Shown in pieces: positions 48,172 to 58,772 of a stretch of DNA of 64,000 nt (positions are counted from its first letter, which is position 1; the number at the start of each line of letters is the position of its first letter). The DNA is taken from positions 1 through 64,000 of the forward strand of contig QZKP01000006.1 in assembly GCA_003605055.1 (NCBI GenBank). The letters are read 5' to 3'. Position numbers and translations under genes: made by a program. This DNA comes from Desulfarculus sp. (GTDB taxonomy: Bacteria; Desulfobacterota; Desulfarculia; Desulfarculales; Desulfarculaceae). The notes under the pieces were generated by a model. It was not told where the DNA came from, ran no database searches, and worked only from the letters and a program-made list of their open reading frames with translations.

Positions 48172-48834
48172 ATGGGGACGTTGCCTAAAATTTGTGATGA
48201 GATACTTAAAGAAATCACGTCAGACGATGTGGAGGTTCGCGCGAAGTTTCTAAAAGAATTCAGCAGCCGCGCGTACGAATTTTCAGACGTGATGGGAAAG
48301 TCATTACTTGCGTGGCGGAAGTTCGACGCAAATATCGTAGACAACGAAAAGCTTGCTCATATCTCTGCGCTAATGTTCACGGCGATCTCTCTGCACATCC
48401 AGTCGATGAAGCTGTTTCTGTCCGGACTGCCTATACCAGCAGGAAATGCATTTCGGCAGGTCTTGGAAATAATCAGTCTTGCACTTTTATGTTCCAGCAA
48501 CCAACTCGATGTTCTCGATCGCTTCATGCAAGATAAGTATTCCACGCAGAAGGCCGTTAGGGATGTGCTGCGACATTCTGAAGGGTTAGGTCTGTTGAAA
48601 GAGGGGGTTGCCGTCCTTCAGAAGCAGCAAAAATTTTATGATAAATATAGCCACCCAACGAAGATGACCATTGCGTCTATGATTTCCTTCACAGAGGAAG
48701 GCATTTTTGTTGGCGCATCGTTCGACGACGGCAAGCTGGTCGCCTATACGAAGGAAATCAGGAGACGAGTAGAACTCGCGAAGGTTTTCGTGAGCCTTAT
48801 TGAGACAGTCAAAACTAATGTTGGCAAATGGTAG
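48172..48834 (+). CDS. Hypothetical protein, AT-richer than surroundings
   Basis: 220 aa ORF MGTLPKICDEILKEITSDDVEVRAKFLKEFSSRAYEFSDVMGKSLLAWRKF...; atypical codon usage (many AAA/ATA/TTA). Confidence 0.7.
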   Translation: MGTLPKICDEILKEITSDDVEVRAKFLKEFSSRAYEFSDVMGKSLLAWRKFDANIVDNEKLAHISALMFTAISLHIQSMKLFLSGLPIPAGNAFRQVLEIISLALLCSSNQLDVLDRFMQDKYSTQKAVRDVLRHSEGLGLLKEGVAVLQKQQKFYDKYSHPTKMTIASMISFTEEGIFVGASFDDGKLVAYTKEIRRRVELAKVFVSLIETVKTNVGKW

Positions 48835-48993
48835 ATAAAGGGTGATTAACCCGAAATTAACTGGCGGGTGGCCCAGACAGCTACGCTGTCTGGGTGCCGC
48901 AGACACAAGAGGTCCGCACCGGAGCCGCGCCGCATACCGCCAGGCCGCGATAAAAATGTCTTGGCATAAGGAAGGGGACATCCCCTCCCTTTT

Positions 48994-50429
<1,436 letters not shown>

Positions 50430-50433
<4 letters not shown>

Positions 50434-50624
50434 GCCTGCTCCCTCTCTTGGGGCTTCAAATTGCATCCCTGGCAGGCCAGGCCCAGTTGCTGCAGGGCCA
50501 GGTCCTGGTTCAACTCCGGACGGCGCGGGCTTTCCCCGCCCAGGGCCAAGCCCAGGCGGGCCAGCTCGGGGCAGGTGCCGGCCGGCAGGTGCAGGCAGCG
50601 GGTCCAGAGGGGATCATCGGACAT
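50430..50624 (-). CDS. Small Cys-containing protein translationally coupled to the sigma-54 regulator
   Basis: MSDDPLWTRCLHLPAGTCPELARLGLALGGESPRRPELNQDLALQQLGLACQGCNLKPQEREQA; stop overlaps the next start (TTGA). Confidence 0.6.
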
Positions 50625-50771
50625 GTCTTGGCTCCTGGTGCGGCCGCCGCATAAGCGGGGATGTGCGGACCTTGCTGGCCAAATACTAGCATCCGGGCGT
50701 CCGGGTCACAAGGGGGACGCCGTCATCCTGGCTCTTGCCTTGCGCTGGCCGAAGGGTTAGTTTGTAAGGCC

Positions 50772-53615
50772 ATGATCATCGCGGATCTGCACATCCACTC
50801 CCGCTACTCCCGGGCCACGGCCAGGAGCCTGTCCCCGGAGCAGCTCTGGCTGGCCGCCCAGCTCAAGGGCCTGGACCTGGTGGGCAGCGGCGACTGCACC
50901 CACCCGGCCTGGCTGGCCGAGCTGGACGAGAAGCTGCGGCCCAACCGCGAAGGGGCCTACGAACTAAAGCCGGTCCTGGCCGCTTCCATTGCCGAGCAGG
51001 TGCCCGGCCCTTGCCGCCGGCCGGTGCGCTTTTTGCTCTCGGCCGAGATCAGCACCATTTACAAGCGCGACGGCAAGACCCGCAAGGTGCACAGCCTGAT
51101 CCTGCTGCCGGACTTCGCCGCGGCCTACCGCCTTAACCAGCGCCTGGGCAGGCTGGGCAACATCACCAGCGACGGCCGGCCCATCCTGGGCCTGGACACC
51201 CGCGACCTGCTGGAGCTGTGCCTGGAGGTGGAGCCCAGCGTGGTCTTCATCCCGGCCCACGTCTGGACCCCCTGGTTCAGCCTGTTCGGCTCCAAGAGCG
51301 GGTTTGACTCCATAGAAGAGTGCTTCGAGGATCTCAGCGGCCACGTGCACGCCCTGGAGACCGGGCTGTCCTCGGACCCGGCCATGAACTGGCGGCTGTC
51401 TGCCCTGGACCGATTTCTGTTGGTGAGCAACTCCGACGCCCACAGCCCGGCCAAGCTGGCCCGGGAGGCCAACCTGTTCGCCTGCGCCCCGGACTATCCC
51501 TCCATCGCCCAGGCCCTGAGCGGGCCGGAGCAGCCCGGCCTGCTGGGCACCCTGGAGTTCTTCCCGGACGAGGGCAAGTATCACCTGGACGGCCACCGCA
51601 AGTGCGGGGTGCGCCTGACCCCGGCCGAGACCGCGGCCCTGGGCGGACTCTGCCCCCGCTGCGGCAAGCCGCTGACCGTGGGGGTGCTGAACCGGGTGGA
51701 AGAGTTGGCCGACCGCCCGCCCGGCTTCCGGCCGCCGGACGCGCGCGGCTATGAGTCCCTGGTGCCCTTGGATGAGGTCCTGGCCGAGGTCATGCAGCAG
51801 GGCGCGGGCAGCAAGGGCGTGCAGGAGGTCTTGGCCGAGCTGCGCCGCCGCCTGGGCCCGGAGCTCTACGTCCTGCGCGAGGCGCCGCCGGAGGATCTGG
51901 CCAAGGTCGGCGGCCCTCTGTTGGCCGAGGCCGTGCGGCGCACGCGCGCCGGCCAGGTGCGCCTGGAGGGCGGCTTCGACGGGCAGTTCGGGGCGGTGCG
52001 CCTGTTCGAGGCCAGCGAGCGCCGCCAGATCAAGGGCCAGGGGCTTTTCTGGGAGCTAAAGCCCCAGCGCCCGGCCAAGAAAAAGGCCGCGGCCCAGGAT
52101 CGCAAAAAAAAGATCGCCGCCGAGCCGCTGCTAACGCCCCTGGACCCGGCCACGGACGGGCTCAACGAGCAGCAGCGGGCCGCGGTGGCCCACCGGGGCG
52201 CGCCGCTTTTGTTGCGGGCCGGGCCGGGCGCGGGCAAGACCCGCCTGTTGGTGCAGCGGGCGGTGGGCCTGGTGGAGGAGGGCGCGGCGCCGGAGCGGGT
52301 GCTGCTCATCACTTTCACCCGCAAGGCCGCCGCGGAGCTGGCCCAGCGCCTGGCCGAGCAGAAGACGGGCGCGGCTCAGGTTAAGGTGGCCACCTTCCAC
52401 GCCCTGGGGCGGGAGGTGCTGAGCCAGGCCCTGGGCGAGGCCCCGCTGCTCCTGGAGCCGGCCGAGCGCGAGGCCATCATCGCCCGCCTGGCCAAGGAAG
52501 CCGGCTGGCGGGCCGGCGAGCTGGACTTGGCCCTGACCCGGCTCAAGCAGCGGGTGGAGGCCGAGCCTGGGCTGGAGCTGGCCCCTCTGTGGCGGGACTA
52601 TCAAAAGGCCCTGCAGAAGCAGGCGGCCTGGGACCTGGACGACTTGGTGCGGGGCGCGGTGCTGGCCCTGGCCCAGAACCCGGCCCTGGCCGCGGACTGG
52701 GCGGGCCGCTTCAGTCATGTGCTGGTGGACGAGTACCAGGACAGCAACCCGGCCCAGGTGGCGCTCTTAAAGGCCCTGGTGGCCGGCGGGGCCTCGCTTA
52801 TTGCCATCGGCGACCCGGACCAGGCCATCTACGGCTTCCGGGGCGCGGACCGGGCCGGGTTCGCAAGCTTCGCCCAGGACTTCCCCGGCGCCGCGGAGAT
52901 GGCCCTGACCCGCAACTACCGCAACAGCGCCCCGGTGCTGGCCGCGGCCCAAGGGCTCATGGCCGGCCAGCCGGACCCGGGCCGGCCGCGCCTGTCGGCC
53001 CAACGGCCCGAGGGCCCCACGCCGGTGATAGTGGAGCTGGGCTCGCCCCAGGCCGAGGCGGCCTGGGTGGCCCGCCGGATCGTGGAGCTGACCGGCGGCC
53101 TGGACTCGCGTCAGGTGGAGCAGGGGGGCCAGGGCGGGGAGTTGGGACCGCGGGACATCGCCGTGCTCTATCGCCTGCACCTGCAGGCCCCGCCCCTGGT
53201 CGAGGCCCTGGCCCGGTTGGGCGTGCCCTATCAGGTGGCGGCCAAGGAGCCCCTGTCCGAAACCGACCCCCTGGATTTCCGGGCCCAGCGGGTGAGCCTG
53301 CTCTCCCTGCACGCGGCCAAGGGCCTGGAGTTCGAGGCGGTGTTCATCGTGGGGGTGGAGGAGGGGCTCTTGCCCTACCGGCCGCCCCAGGGCCAGCCGG
53401 CCGACCCGGAGGAGGAGAAGCGCCTGCTCTACGTGGGCATGACCCGGGCCCGCCGCCTGCTGTACCTGAGCCGCTGCAGCCGGCGCACCCTGTTCGGCAA
53501 ATACCGCCGGCCGGCCCCTTCGCCGTTCTTGGCTGAGATCACCACCCAGTGGCTGGAGAAGGAGCAGGCCCCGCCGCCGCGGGCCCGCGTCCATCAGATG
53601 GACCTGTTCGGCTGA
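50772..53615 (+). CDS. EndoQ-like PHP endonuclease domain fused to a UvrD/PcrA-type helicase
   Basis: N-term MIIADLHIHSRYSRATARSLSPEQLWLAAQLKGLDLVGSGDCTHPAW...LLSAEISTIYKRDGKTRKVHSL...FIPAHVWTPWFSLFGSKSGFDSIEECF...SNSDAHSPAKLAREANLF and KCGVR..CPRCGKPLTVGVLNRVEELADRP; C-term SF1 motifs AGPGAGKTRLLVQRA, VDEYQDSNPAQ, GDPDQAIYGFRGAD, LTRNYRN, LHAAKGLEFEAVFIVGVEEGLLP, RLLYVGMTRAR. Confidence 0.93.
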   Translation: MIIADLHIHSRYSRATARSLSPEQLWLAAQLKGLDLVGSGDCTHPAWLAELDEKLRPNREGAYELKPVLAASIAEQVPGPCRRPVRFLLSAEISTIYKRDGKTRKVHSLILLPDFAAAYRLNQRLGRLGNITSDGRPILGLDTRDLLELCLEVEPSVVFIPAHVWTPWFSLFGSKSGFDSIEECFEDLSGHVHALETGLSSDPAMNWRLSALDRFLLVSNSDAHSPAKLAREANLFACAPDYPSIAQALSGPEQPGLLGTLEFFPDEGKYHLDGHRKCGVRLTPAETAALGGLCPRCGKPLTVGVLNRVEELADRPPGFRPPDARGYESLVPLDEVLAEVMQQGAGSKGVQEVLAELRRRLGPELYVLREAPPEDLAKVGGPLLAEAVRRTRAGQVRLEGGFDGQFGAVRLFEASERRQIKGQGLFWELKPQRPAKKKAAAQDRKKKIAAEPLLTPLDPATDGLNEQQRAAVAHRGAPLLLRAGPGAGKTRLLVQRAVGLVEEGAAPERVLLITFTRKAAAELAQRLAEQKTGAAQVKVATFHALGREVLSQALGEAPLLLEPAEREAIIARLAKEAGWRAGELDLALTRLKQRVEAEPGLELAPLWRDYQKALQKQAAWDLDDLVRGAVLALAQNPALAADWAGRFSHVLVDEYQDSNPAQVALLKALVAGGASLIAIGDPDQAIYGFRGADRAGFASFAQDFPGAAEMALTRNYRNSAPVLAAAQGLMAGQPDPGRPRLSAQRPEGPTPVIVELGSPQAEAAWVARRIVELTGGLDSRQVEQGGQGGELGPRDIAVLYRLHLQAPPLVEALARLGVPYQVAAKEPLSETDPLDFRAQRVSLLSLHAAKGLEFEAVFIVGVEEGLLPYRPPQGQPADPEEEKRLLYVGMTRARRLLYLSRCSRRTLFGKYRRPAPSPFLAEITTQWLEKEQAPPPRARVHQMDLFG

Positions 53616-53637
53616 GCGCTGGCTGGCCGCCGCGGCC

Positions 53638-55740
53638 TTACTCGCCCGCCGTCTGGGACTCGCCGCTGTAGCGTTTGCGGGCGCGCTCCACCGCGTCGGA
53701 CAGCTCGCTCATCTTCACCGGCTTTTCCAGGAAATCAGAGGCGCCGGTGCGCATGGCCGCCACCATCGCGGCCTTGTCGCCGTGGCCCGAGACCACGATC
53801 ACCTCGGTTTCGGGGTGGCGGGCCTTGACCGCCTTGAGCACCTCCAGGCCGCTCAGGCCCGGCATCTTCAGGTCGGTCAGCACCACCGGCGTGGGCTTCT
53901 TCTGGAAGGCGGCCACGGCCTGGGCCGGGTCGCTGAAGCCTTCGGCCTGCAGCCCCTGCCGCTCCAGATAGGCGATCAGGGCGCTGAGCACCCCGGGATC
54001 GTCGTCCACCACCAACAGCCGCCGGTGGTCCAGGCCCAGCACGCTGATGACCGCCTTGACTATGCCCGGGTCGAACAGCTTGCCGGCGCCGTCCTGGATG
54101 GTCCGGAAGGCCTCCTGCATGGTCCGGGTGGGGCGGTAGGGGCGGTGGCTGGTCATGGCCTCCACCACGTCGCACACGGCCAGGATCTTGGCCCAGGGGT
54201 GAAGCTGGGGCTCCTTGAGGCCGCGGGGGTAGCCCGAACCGTCCAGGCGCTCATGGTGCTGCCAGACCACCTCGGCCACCGGCCAGGGGAAGGAGATGTT
54301 CTTGAGGATGTGATAGGCCGTGGCCGGGTGCTCGCGGATGATGCCCATCTCGTGTACGCTGAGCTTGCCGGGCTTGTTGAGGATGTCCAGAGGGATGGAT
54401 CCCTTGCCGATGTCGTGCAGCAGGGCGCAGACCCTCAGCCCCTGGAGGTCGTCCTCTTGCAAATTGAGGGCCCGGCCCACGTGGCCGCACAGCTCGGCCA
54501 CGCCCTGGGTGTGGCCGGAGGTGTAGGGGTCGCGGCTCTCCACCATGCTGGTCAGGGCCAGGGTGGTGGCCTGGAAGCTCTCCACCAGGGCCTTGGTCAG
54601 GCGCAGGGTCTCCTGCTCCTGGGAGCGTTTTTCGCTTATGTCCCGGACGATGTGCACCGTGGCGGTCACCTGGCCCTGGGAGTCCTTGATGGGCGAGATG
54701 GAGATGGACGCCGTGCGGTTCAGGTGGGGCAGATCGGTCTCTATCTCGGCCGGCCGGCCGGTCTGTATAACTTGCGGGTGGGGGCAGCCTACGCAGGGCT
54801 CATCCGAACCCCGCAGTATTTTATAGCAGTATTGCCCCACGATCTTTTTGAAAGGCAGGCCAATGGTCTTAACCACGGTGAGGTTGCAGCGCCGCACGCG
54901 CATGTCCGGCGCCAGGACCAGCATCATCTCGTCAATGGCGTCAAAGCTCTGCCGCCATTCCTCGGCCGCCTTGCGCATGCCCTCCTGGGTCCGGCGCAGG
55001 TCGGTGAGGTCGGTGAAGACCGCGTTGGCGCCCTGGTAGCGGCCCTTCTGGTCCATCATGGGCACCGCGGAGACCAGCGCCACCCGCTCCTGGCCGTCCC
55101 TGGACAAAAGGCGCAGCTCATAGGTGGAGGACTTGCCCTGGCGCCGCTGTTTTATCTCAGATTTGAGCTTTTCCTTTTCCCCGGGCATCACCAGATCGCA
55201 GACGTTGCGGCCCAGCAAGGCCTCGGCGGGATAGCCGACCAGGCGGCAGAGGGCCGGGTTGATAAAGGTGATGACCTCGTCCTTGTCCAAGGTAAGCACG
55301 CCTTCGTTCATGCTCTCCACTAGGGTGCGGTAGCGCTCCTGGCTGTCGGCCAGCATGCCCTGCCTGGCCTGGCCCAGGTTAAGGGCGCTGGCCACCGCCG
55401 AACCCAGGCGCGGGAGCTGCTCCCGGCTCAGGTAGTCCAGGGCCCCTTCGCGCAGGCATTCGGCCTCCTCCTCCTGGCTGGGTTCGGCCGTGAGCACGAT
55501 CAGGGGCAGAAACAGGCCACGGCTGTGCAGGAACCGCAGGACGTCCTGGGCCCCGAAGCCGTGGTCTTTCTGCTCGCTGATTATCAGTTCAGGGGGTTGT
55601 TGCAGACGTTTGAGAAGCCGTTGCTCATCAGAGGCGGTCTGTACCAGCGGCTCGTAGTCGGCCTGGCGCAACGCACCCCGAACCTGGCGGCTCAGGGCCG
55701 CAGACAGGCCGATGAACAGCACGCGCAGAGGTGTGGCCAT
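53638..55740 (-). CDS. REC-PAS-PAS-HD-GYP-REC regulator
   Basis: PAS regions; ALLHDIGKGSIPLDILNKPGKL and WQHHERLDGSGYPRGLK (HD-GYP); C-terminal REC RLLVVDDDPGVLSAL...VVLTDLKMPGLSGLEVL. Confidence 0.92.
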   Translation of the reverse strand: MATPLRVLFIGLSAALSRQVRGALRQADYEPLVQTASDEQRLLKRLQQPPELIISEQKDHGFGAQDVLRFLHSRGLFLPLIVLTAEPSQEEEAECLREGALDYLSREQLPRLGSAVASALNLGQARQGMLADSQERYRTLVESMNEGVLTLDKDEVITFINPALCRLVGYPAEALLGRNVCDLVMPGEKEKLKSEIKQRRQGKSSTYELRLLSRDGQERVALVSAVPMMDQKGRYQGANAVFTDLTDLRRTQEGMRKAAEEWRQSFDAIDEMMLVLAPDMRVRRCNLTVVKTIGLPFKKIVGQYCYKILRGSDEPCVGCPHPQVIQTGRPAEIETDLPHLNRTASISISPIKDSQGQVTATVHIVRDISEKRSQEQETLRLTKALVESFQATTLALTSMVESRDPYTSGHTQGVAELCGHVGRALNLQEDDLQGLRVCALLHDIGKGSIPLDILNKPGKLSVHEMGIIREHPATAYHILKNISFPWPVAEVVWQHHERLDGSGYPRGLKEPQLHPWAKILAVCDVVEAMTSHRPYRPTRTMQEAFRTIQDGAGKLFDPGIVKAVISVLGLDHRRLLVVDDDPGVLSALIAYLERQGLQAEGFSDPAQAVAAFQKKPTPVVLTDLKMPGLSGLEVLKAVKARHPETEVIVVSGHGDKAAMVAAMRTGASDFLEKPVKMSELSDAVERARKRYSGESQTAGE

Positions 55741-55862
55741 AGTATTCCCCCGGATGACCAGCAGCCATCACACTCCTCAGGGTGCCGTGCTGAAAGCGGA
55801 CCAAACAGCGCGGTTAAAATTTATTATATACAAACCTACGGGAAAATAGCAACTTACCCATC

Positions 55863-57221
55863 TCAGGCGGGGGGCAGGCCGTATTCTTTGATCTTGTTCT
55901 GCAGGGTCTTGCGAGTGATGCCCAACAATTCGGCGGCCCGGGTGCGGTTGCCGCCGGTGGCCTCCAGGGTCTTGGAAATGAGCAGGTGCTCGGCCTGGCG
56001 GATGGTCATGCCCGCGCGCAGGGCCTCCTCCTCGGCCGGGGCCAGGGCCGTCAGGCCCAAGGGCAGGTCCTCGGCCTCCAGGCGCGGTCCGCTGGCCAGG
56101 ATCACCGCCCGCTCCACGGCGTTGATCAACTCGCGCACGTTGCCCGGCCAGGAGTAGGCCAGCAACTGGCCGCGGGCCTCGGGGCTGAAGCCCTTTAGCT
56201 CGCGTTGGTTGTCCCGGTTGAACTTGATCAGGAAGTGCTCGGCTAAAAGCAGGATGTCCTCCCCCCGCTCGCGCAGGGCGGGCATGCGCAGGTTCACCAC
56301 GTTCAGGCGGTAGTACAGGTCCTCGCGGAACTCGCCTCCCGACACGGCCTGGGCCAGGTCCCGGTTGGTGGCGGCGATGACCCGCACGTCGCTGTGGAAG
56401 GTGCGGTCCGAGCCCACCGGGGAGTATTCGCCCTCCTGCAGGGCCCGCAGCAGCTTGGCCTGGGTGGAGGGGGTCATCTCGGCTACCTCGTCCAGGAACA
56501 GGGTGCCGCCGTTGGCCGCGGCCAGGCGCCCCTCGCGGCGGTTGGTGGCTCCGGTGAAGGCCCCCTTTTCGTGACCGAACAGCTCGCTCTCCAGCAGGCT
56601 CTCGGGCAGGGCCGCGCAGTTGACCTTGATCAGGGGGCCGGCAGAGCGCGGCGAGTGCTGGTGGATGATCTGGGCGGCCACCTCCTTGCCGGTGCCGCTC
56701 TCGCCGGTGATCAAGACCGTGGCCTGGGTGGGGGACACCAGGGCCAGAGTCTCCTTCAGGCGCCGCATGGGCGGGCTGTCGCCGATCAGGGCCGAGAAGT
56801 CGAAGCGCTCGCCCAGGCGCTCGGCCTGGGCCTCCACCTTGCGGGCCAGGCGGGCGGTGTCCAATTGCCGCCGGATCTTGATGAGCACCTCATCCATTTC
56901 CAGCGGCTTGGTCAGGTAGTCCTCGGCCCCGGCCTGCAGGGCCTTGACCGCGCTGTCTATGCTGCCGTAGGCGGTCATTATCAGTACCGGCAGGTGGGGG
57001 CTGTCGGCCTTGAGGCGCACCAGCGCCTCGTGGCCGCCCAGGCGGGGCATCACCAAATCCATCAGCACCAGGTCCACCGGCTCGGACTGCACCAGCTCCA
57101 GGGCGGCCTGGCCGTCGCCGGCCTCCAGCACCGAATAACCGGCGTCCTCCAGGTGGGCCCGCAGCATCAGGCGATGCGCCGCCTCGTCGTCCACCACCAT
57201 GATTACTGGCCGCTGCTGCAT
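55863..57221 (-). CDS. Sigma-54-dependent response regulator (ZraR-like)
   Basis: VIMVVDDEAAHRLMLRAHLEDAGY; LITGESGTGKEVAAQIIHQHSPRSAGPLIKVNCAALPESLLESELFGHEKGAFTGA; Fis HTH TRAAELLGITRKTLQNKIKEYGL. Confidence 0.94.
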   Translation of the reverse strand: MQQRPVIMVVDDEAAHRLMLRAHLEDAGYSVLEAGDGQAALELVQSEPVDLVLMDLVMPRLGGHEALVRLKADSPHLPVLIMTAYGSIDSAVKALQAGAEDYLTKPLEMDEVLIKIRRQLDTARLARKVEAQAERLGERFDFSALIGDSPPMRRLKETLALVSPTQATVLITGESGTGKEVAAQIIHQHSPRSAGPLIKVNCAALPESLLESELFGHEKGAFTGATNRREGRLAAANGGTLFLDEVAEMTPSTQAKLLRALQEGEYSPVGSDRTFHSDVRVIAATNRDLAQAVSGGEFREDLYYRLNVVNLRMPALRERGEDILLLAEHFLIKFNRDNQRELKGFSPEARGQLLAYSWPGNVRELINAVERAVILASGPRLEAEDLPLGLTALAPAEEEALRAGMTIRQAEHLLISKTLEATGGNRTRAAELLGITRKTLQNKIKEYGLPPA

Positions 57222-57223
57222 AA

Positions 57224-58699
57224 CTAGGCCTCGCTTAGGGGCAGGCTGAGGGTGAACACGGCGCCGCCCGCGGGCCCGTTGGCCGCGCTGAGTTCGCCGC
57301 CCAGGCCGCGGGCCAGGCGGCGGGCGATGGCCAGGCCCAGGCCAGTGCCGCGGTCCTTGGTGCTGAAGAAGGGGTCAAAGAGCTGCTCCGGGTCGCCGGG
57401 GGGGAGCCCCGGCCCCTGGTCGGCCATTTCCAGCAGCACCCGCCCCCCCTGGCCCAAGGTGCGCAGCCCGATGCGGCCCTGACCGTTGTTGGCCTCCAGG
57501 GCGTTGAGCAAGAGGTTCATCACGATCTGGCGCACCTGGTCCGGGTCGGCCAGCACCGGGGGCAGCCCCGGGGGCAGTTGGACGTCCAACTCCACGCCTT
57601 GGGCGCGGGGCTCGTCGGCCAGCAGGGCCAGGGTGGCCTTGAGGCTCTCGCCCAGGTCCATGGGCACCAGGCGGGGCTCCCGGTTGCGGGTGTAGTCCAA
57701 AAGGTCCGACACCACCCGCTCCAAACGGTCCACCTCGCTGACCGCGGTGCGGGCGCACTCCTCCTGACGGGAGCCGGGCTGGGCGCCCTTGCCCAGGTAT
57801 TGCACCAGGCCGCGCAGGGCCGACAGGGGGTTGCGCACCTCGTGGGCCACCGAGCCGGCCAGGCGGCCCAAGGCGGCCAAGTGCCGGCTTTGGTCCACCT
57901 CCCGGCGCAGGCGCAGCAGCTCGCTCTGGCGCCGCCGGGCGTAGAAGAACATGACCCCGGCGGCCAGGGCCGCGGCCAGGAACACCAGGAACGCCAGCAG
58001 CAGCGAGTTGCCGATGACCCGGGCCTGGGCCTTGCGGAAGGAGGCGGTGGACAGCCGCACCAGCACATAACCGGGCGGCGCGTCCTTGTCCAGCCAGCCC
58101 ATCATTTCCATGTGGTGCCGTTCCATGTCCCGCCCCATGCCCCGGCCCATGCCGCGCTCGGGCGGGGGCGGCTGGCCAGGCTCCGGCGGGCGGGCCCAGG
58201 AGGGCAGGGGCCGCGTGTCGCGGCGAACGGCGGCCAGCGGCTCAAAGGGCCGCCCCACCACCACCTCTTTTTCCAGGAACTCGGTGACCGGCAGGCGGCG
58301 CTGCACCTGCGCCAGGACCCCCGGGGGCAGACCTCCCAAAGCCGCCTTTTCCACCTCGGACACGTTGGGCTCGGCCACGCCGGCGGCCAGCACTTCGCCC
58401 TTGGGGTCCATCACGGCCAGGGAGCGCAGGTGGGGCTGCCGGAGCGTTTCCTCCACCAGGCTCTGCATGCGCAGCAGGCCCCAGAGCTGGTGGCGCAGGC
58501 CGGCCCGGGTGACGCCCTCCAGGGTGCGCACCACCAACTCCCCCTGGGTGGTGAGGGCGCTCAGCATGAGCTGGCGGGTGCTCTGCACGCTGCGCACGGT
58601 GGTCACCGCCAGCACGCCCAGGATCAGCAGCAACACGCCCACCAGCAAAACGCTGGTCAGGGCGGTGCGGGACTCGGGGGATTTGTGGTCTTTTTTCAT
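57224..58699 (-). CDS. Sensor histidine kinase (ZraS-like)
   Basis: Two TM regions flanking a periplasmic domain; H-box AALGRLAGSVAHEVRNPLSALRGLVQYLG; LFDPFFSTKDRGTGLGLAIARRLA. Confidence 0.93.
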   Translation of the reverse strand: MKKDHKSPESRTALTSVLLVGVLLLILGVLAVTTVRSVQSTRQLMLSALTTQGELVVRTLEGVTRAGLRHQLWGLLRMQSLVEETLRQPHLRSLAVMDPKGEVLAAGVAEPNVSEVEKAALGGLPPGVLAQVQRRLPVTEFLEKEVVVGRPFEPLAAVRRDTRPLPSWARPPEPGQPPPPERGMGRGMGRDMERHHMEMMGWLDKDAPPGYVLVRLSTASFRKAQARVIGNSLLLAFLVFLAAALAAGVMFFYARRRQSELLRLRREVDQSRHLAALGRLAGSVAHEVRNPLSALRGLVQYLGKGAQPGSRQEECARTAVSEVDRLERVVSDLLDYTRNREPRLVPMDLGESLKATLALLADEPRAQGVELDVQLPPGLPPVLADPDQVRQIVMNLLLNALEANNGQGRIGLRTLGQGGRVLLEMADQGPGLPPGDPEQLFDPFFSTKDRGTGLGLAIARRLARGLGGELSAANGPAGGAVFTLSLPLSEA

Positions 58700-58711
58700 G
58701 CGCTCACTGGT

Positions 58712-58758
58712 TAAAAACAATCAGGGCCCGGGAGGCTAGGCCCAGACCCTGATTGTAA
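58712..58758 (-). terminator. Hairpin/terminator between the zraP-like and zraSR-like genes
   Basis: Minus strand ACAATCAGGG...CCCTGATTGT (perfect 10-bp outer stem) followed by TTTTTAAC. Confidence 0.75.
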
Positions 58759-58772
58759 CCGAGGCCGTGGGG

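Noticed and set aside
50661-50771. Upstream extension of the EndoQ-helicase ORF
   Set aside because: Homology begins at MIIADLHIHSRYS (ATG 50772); the extension is intergenic.
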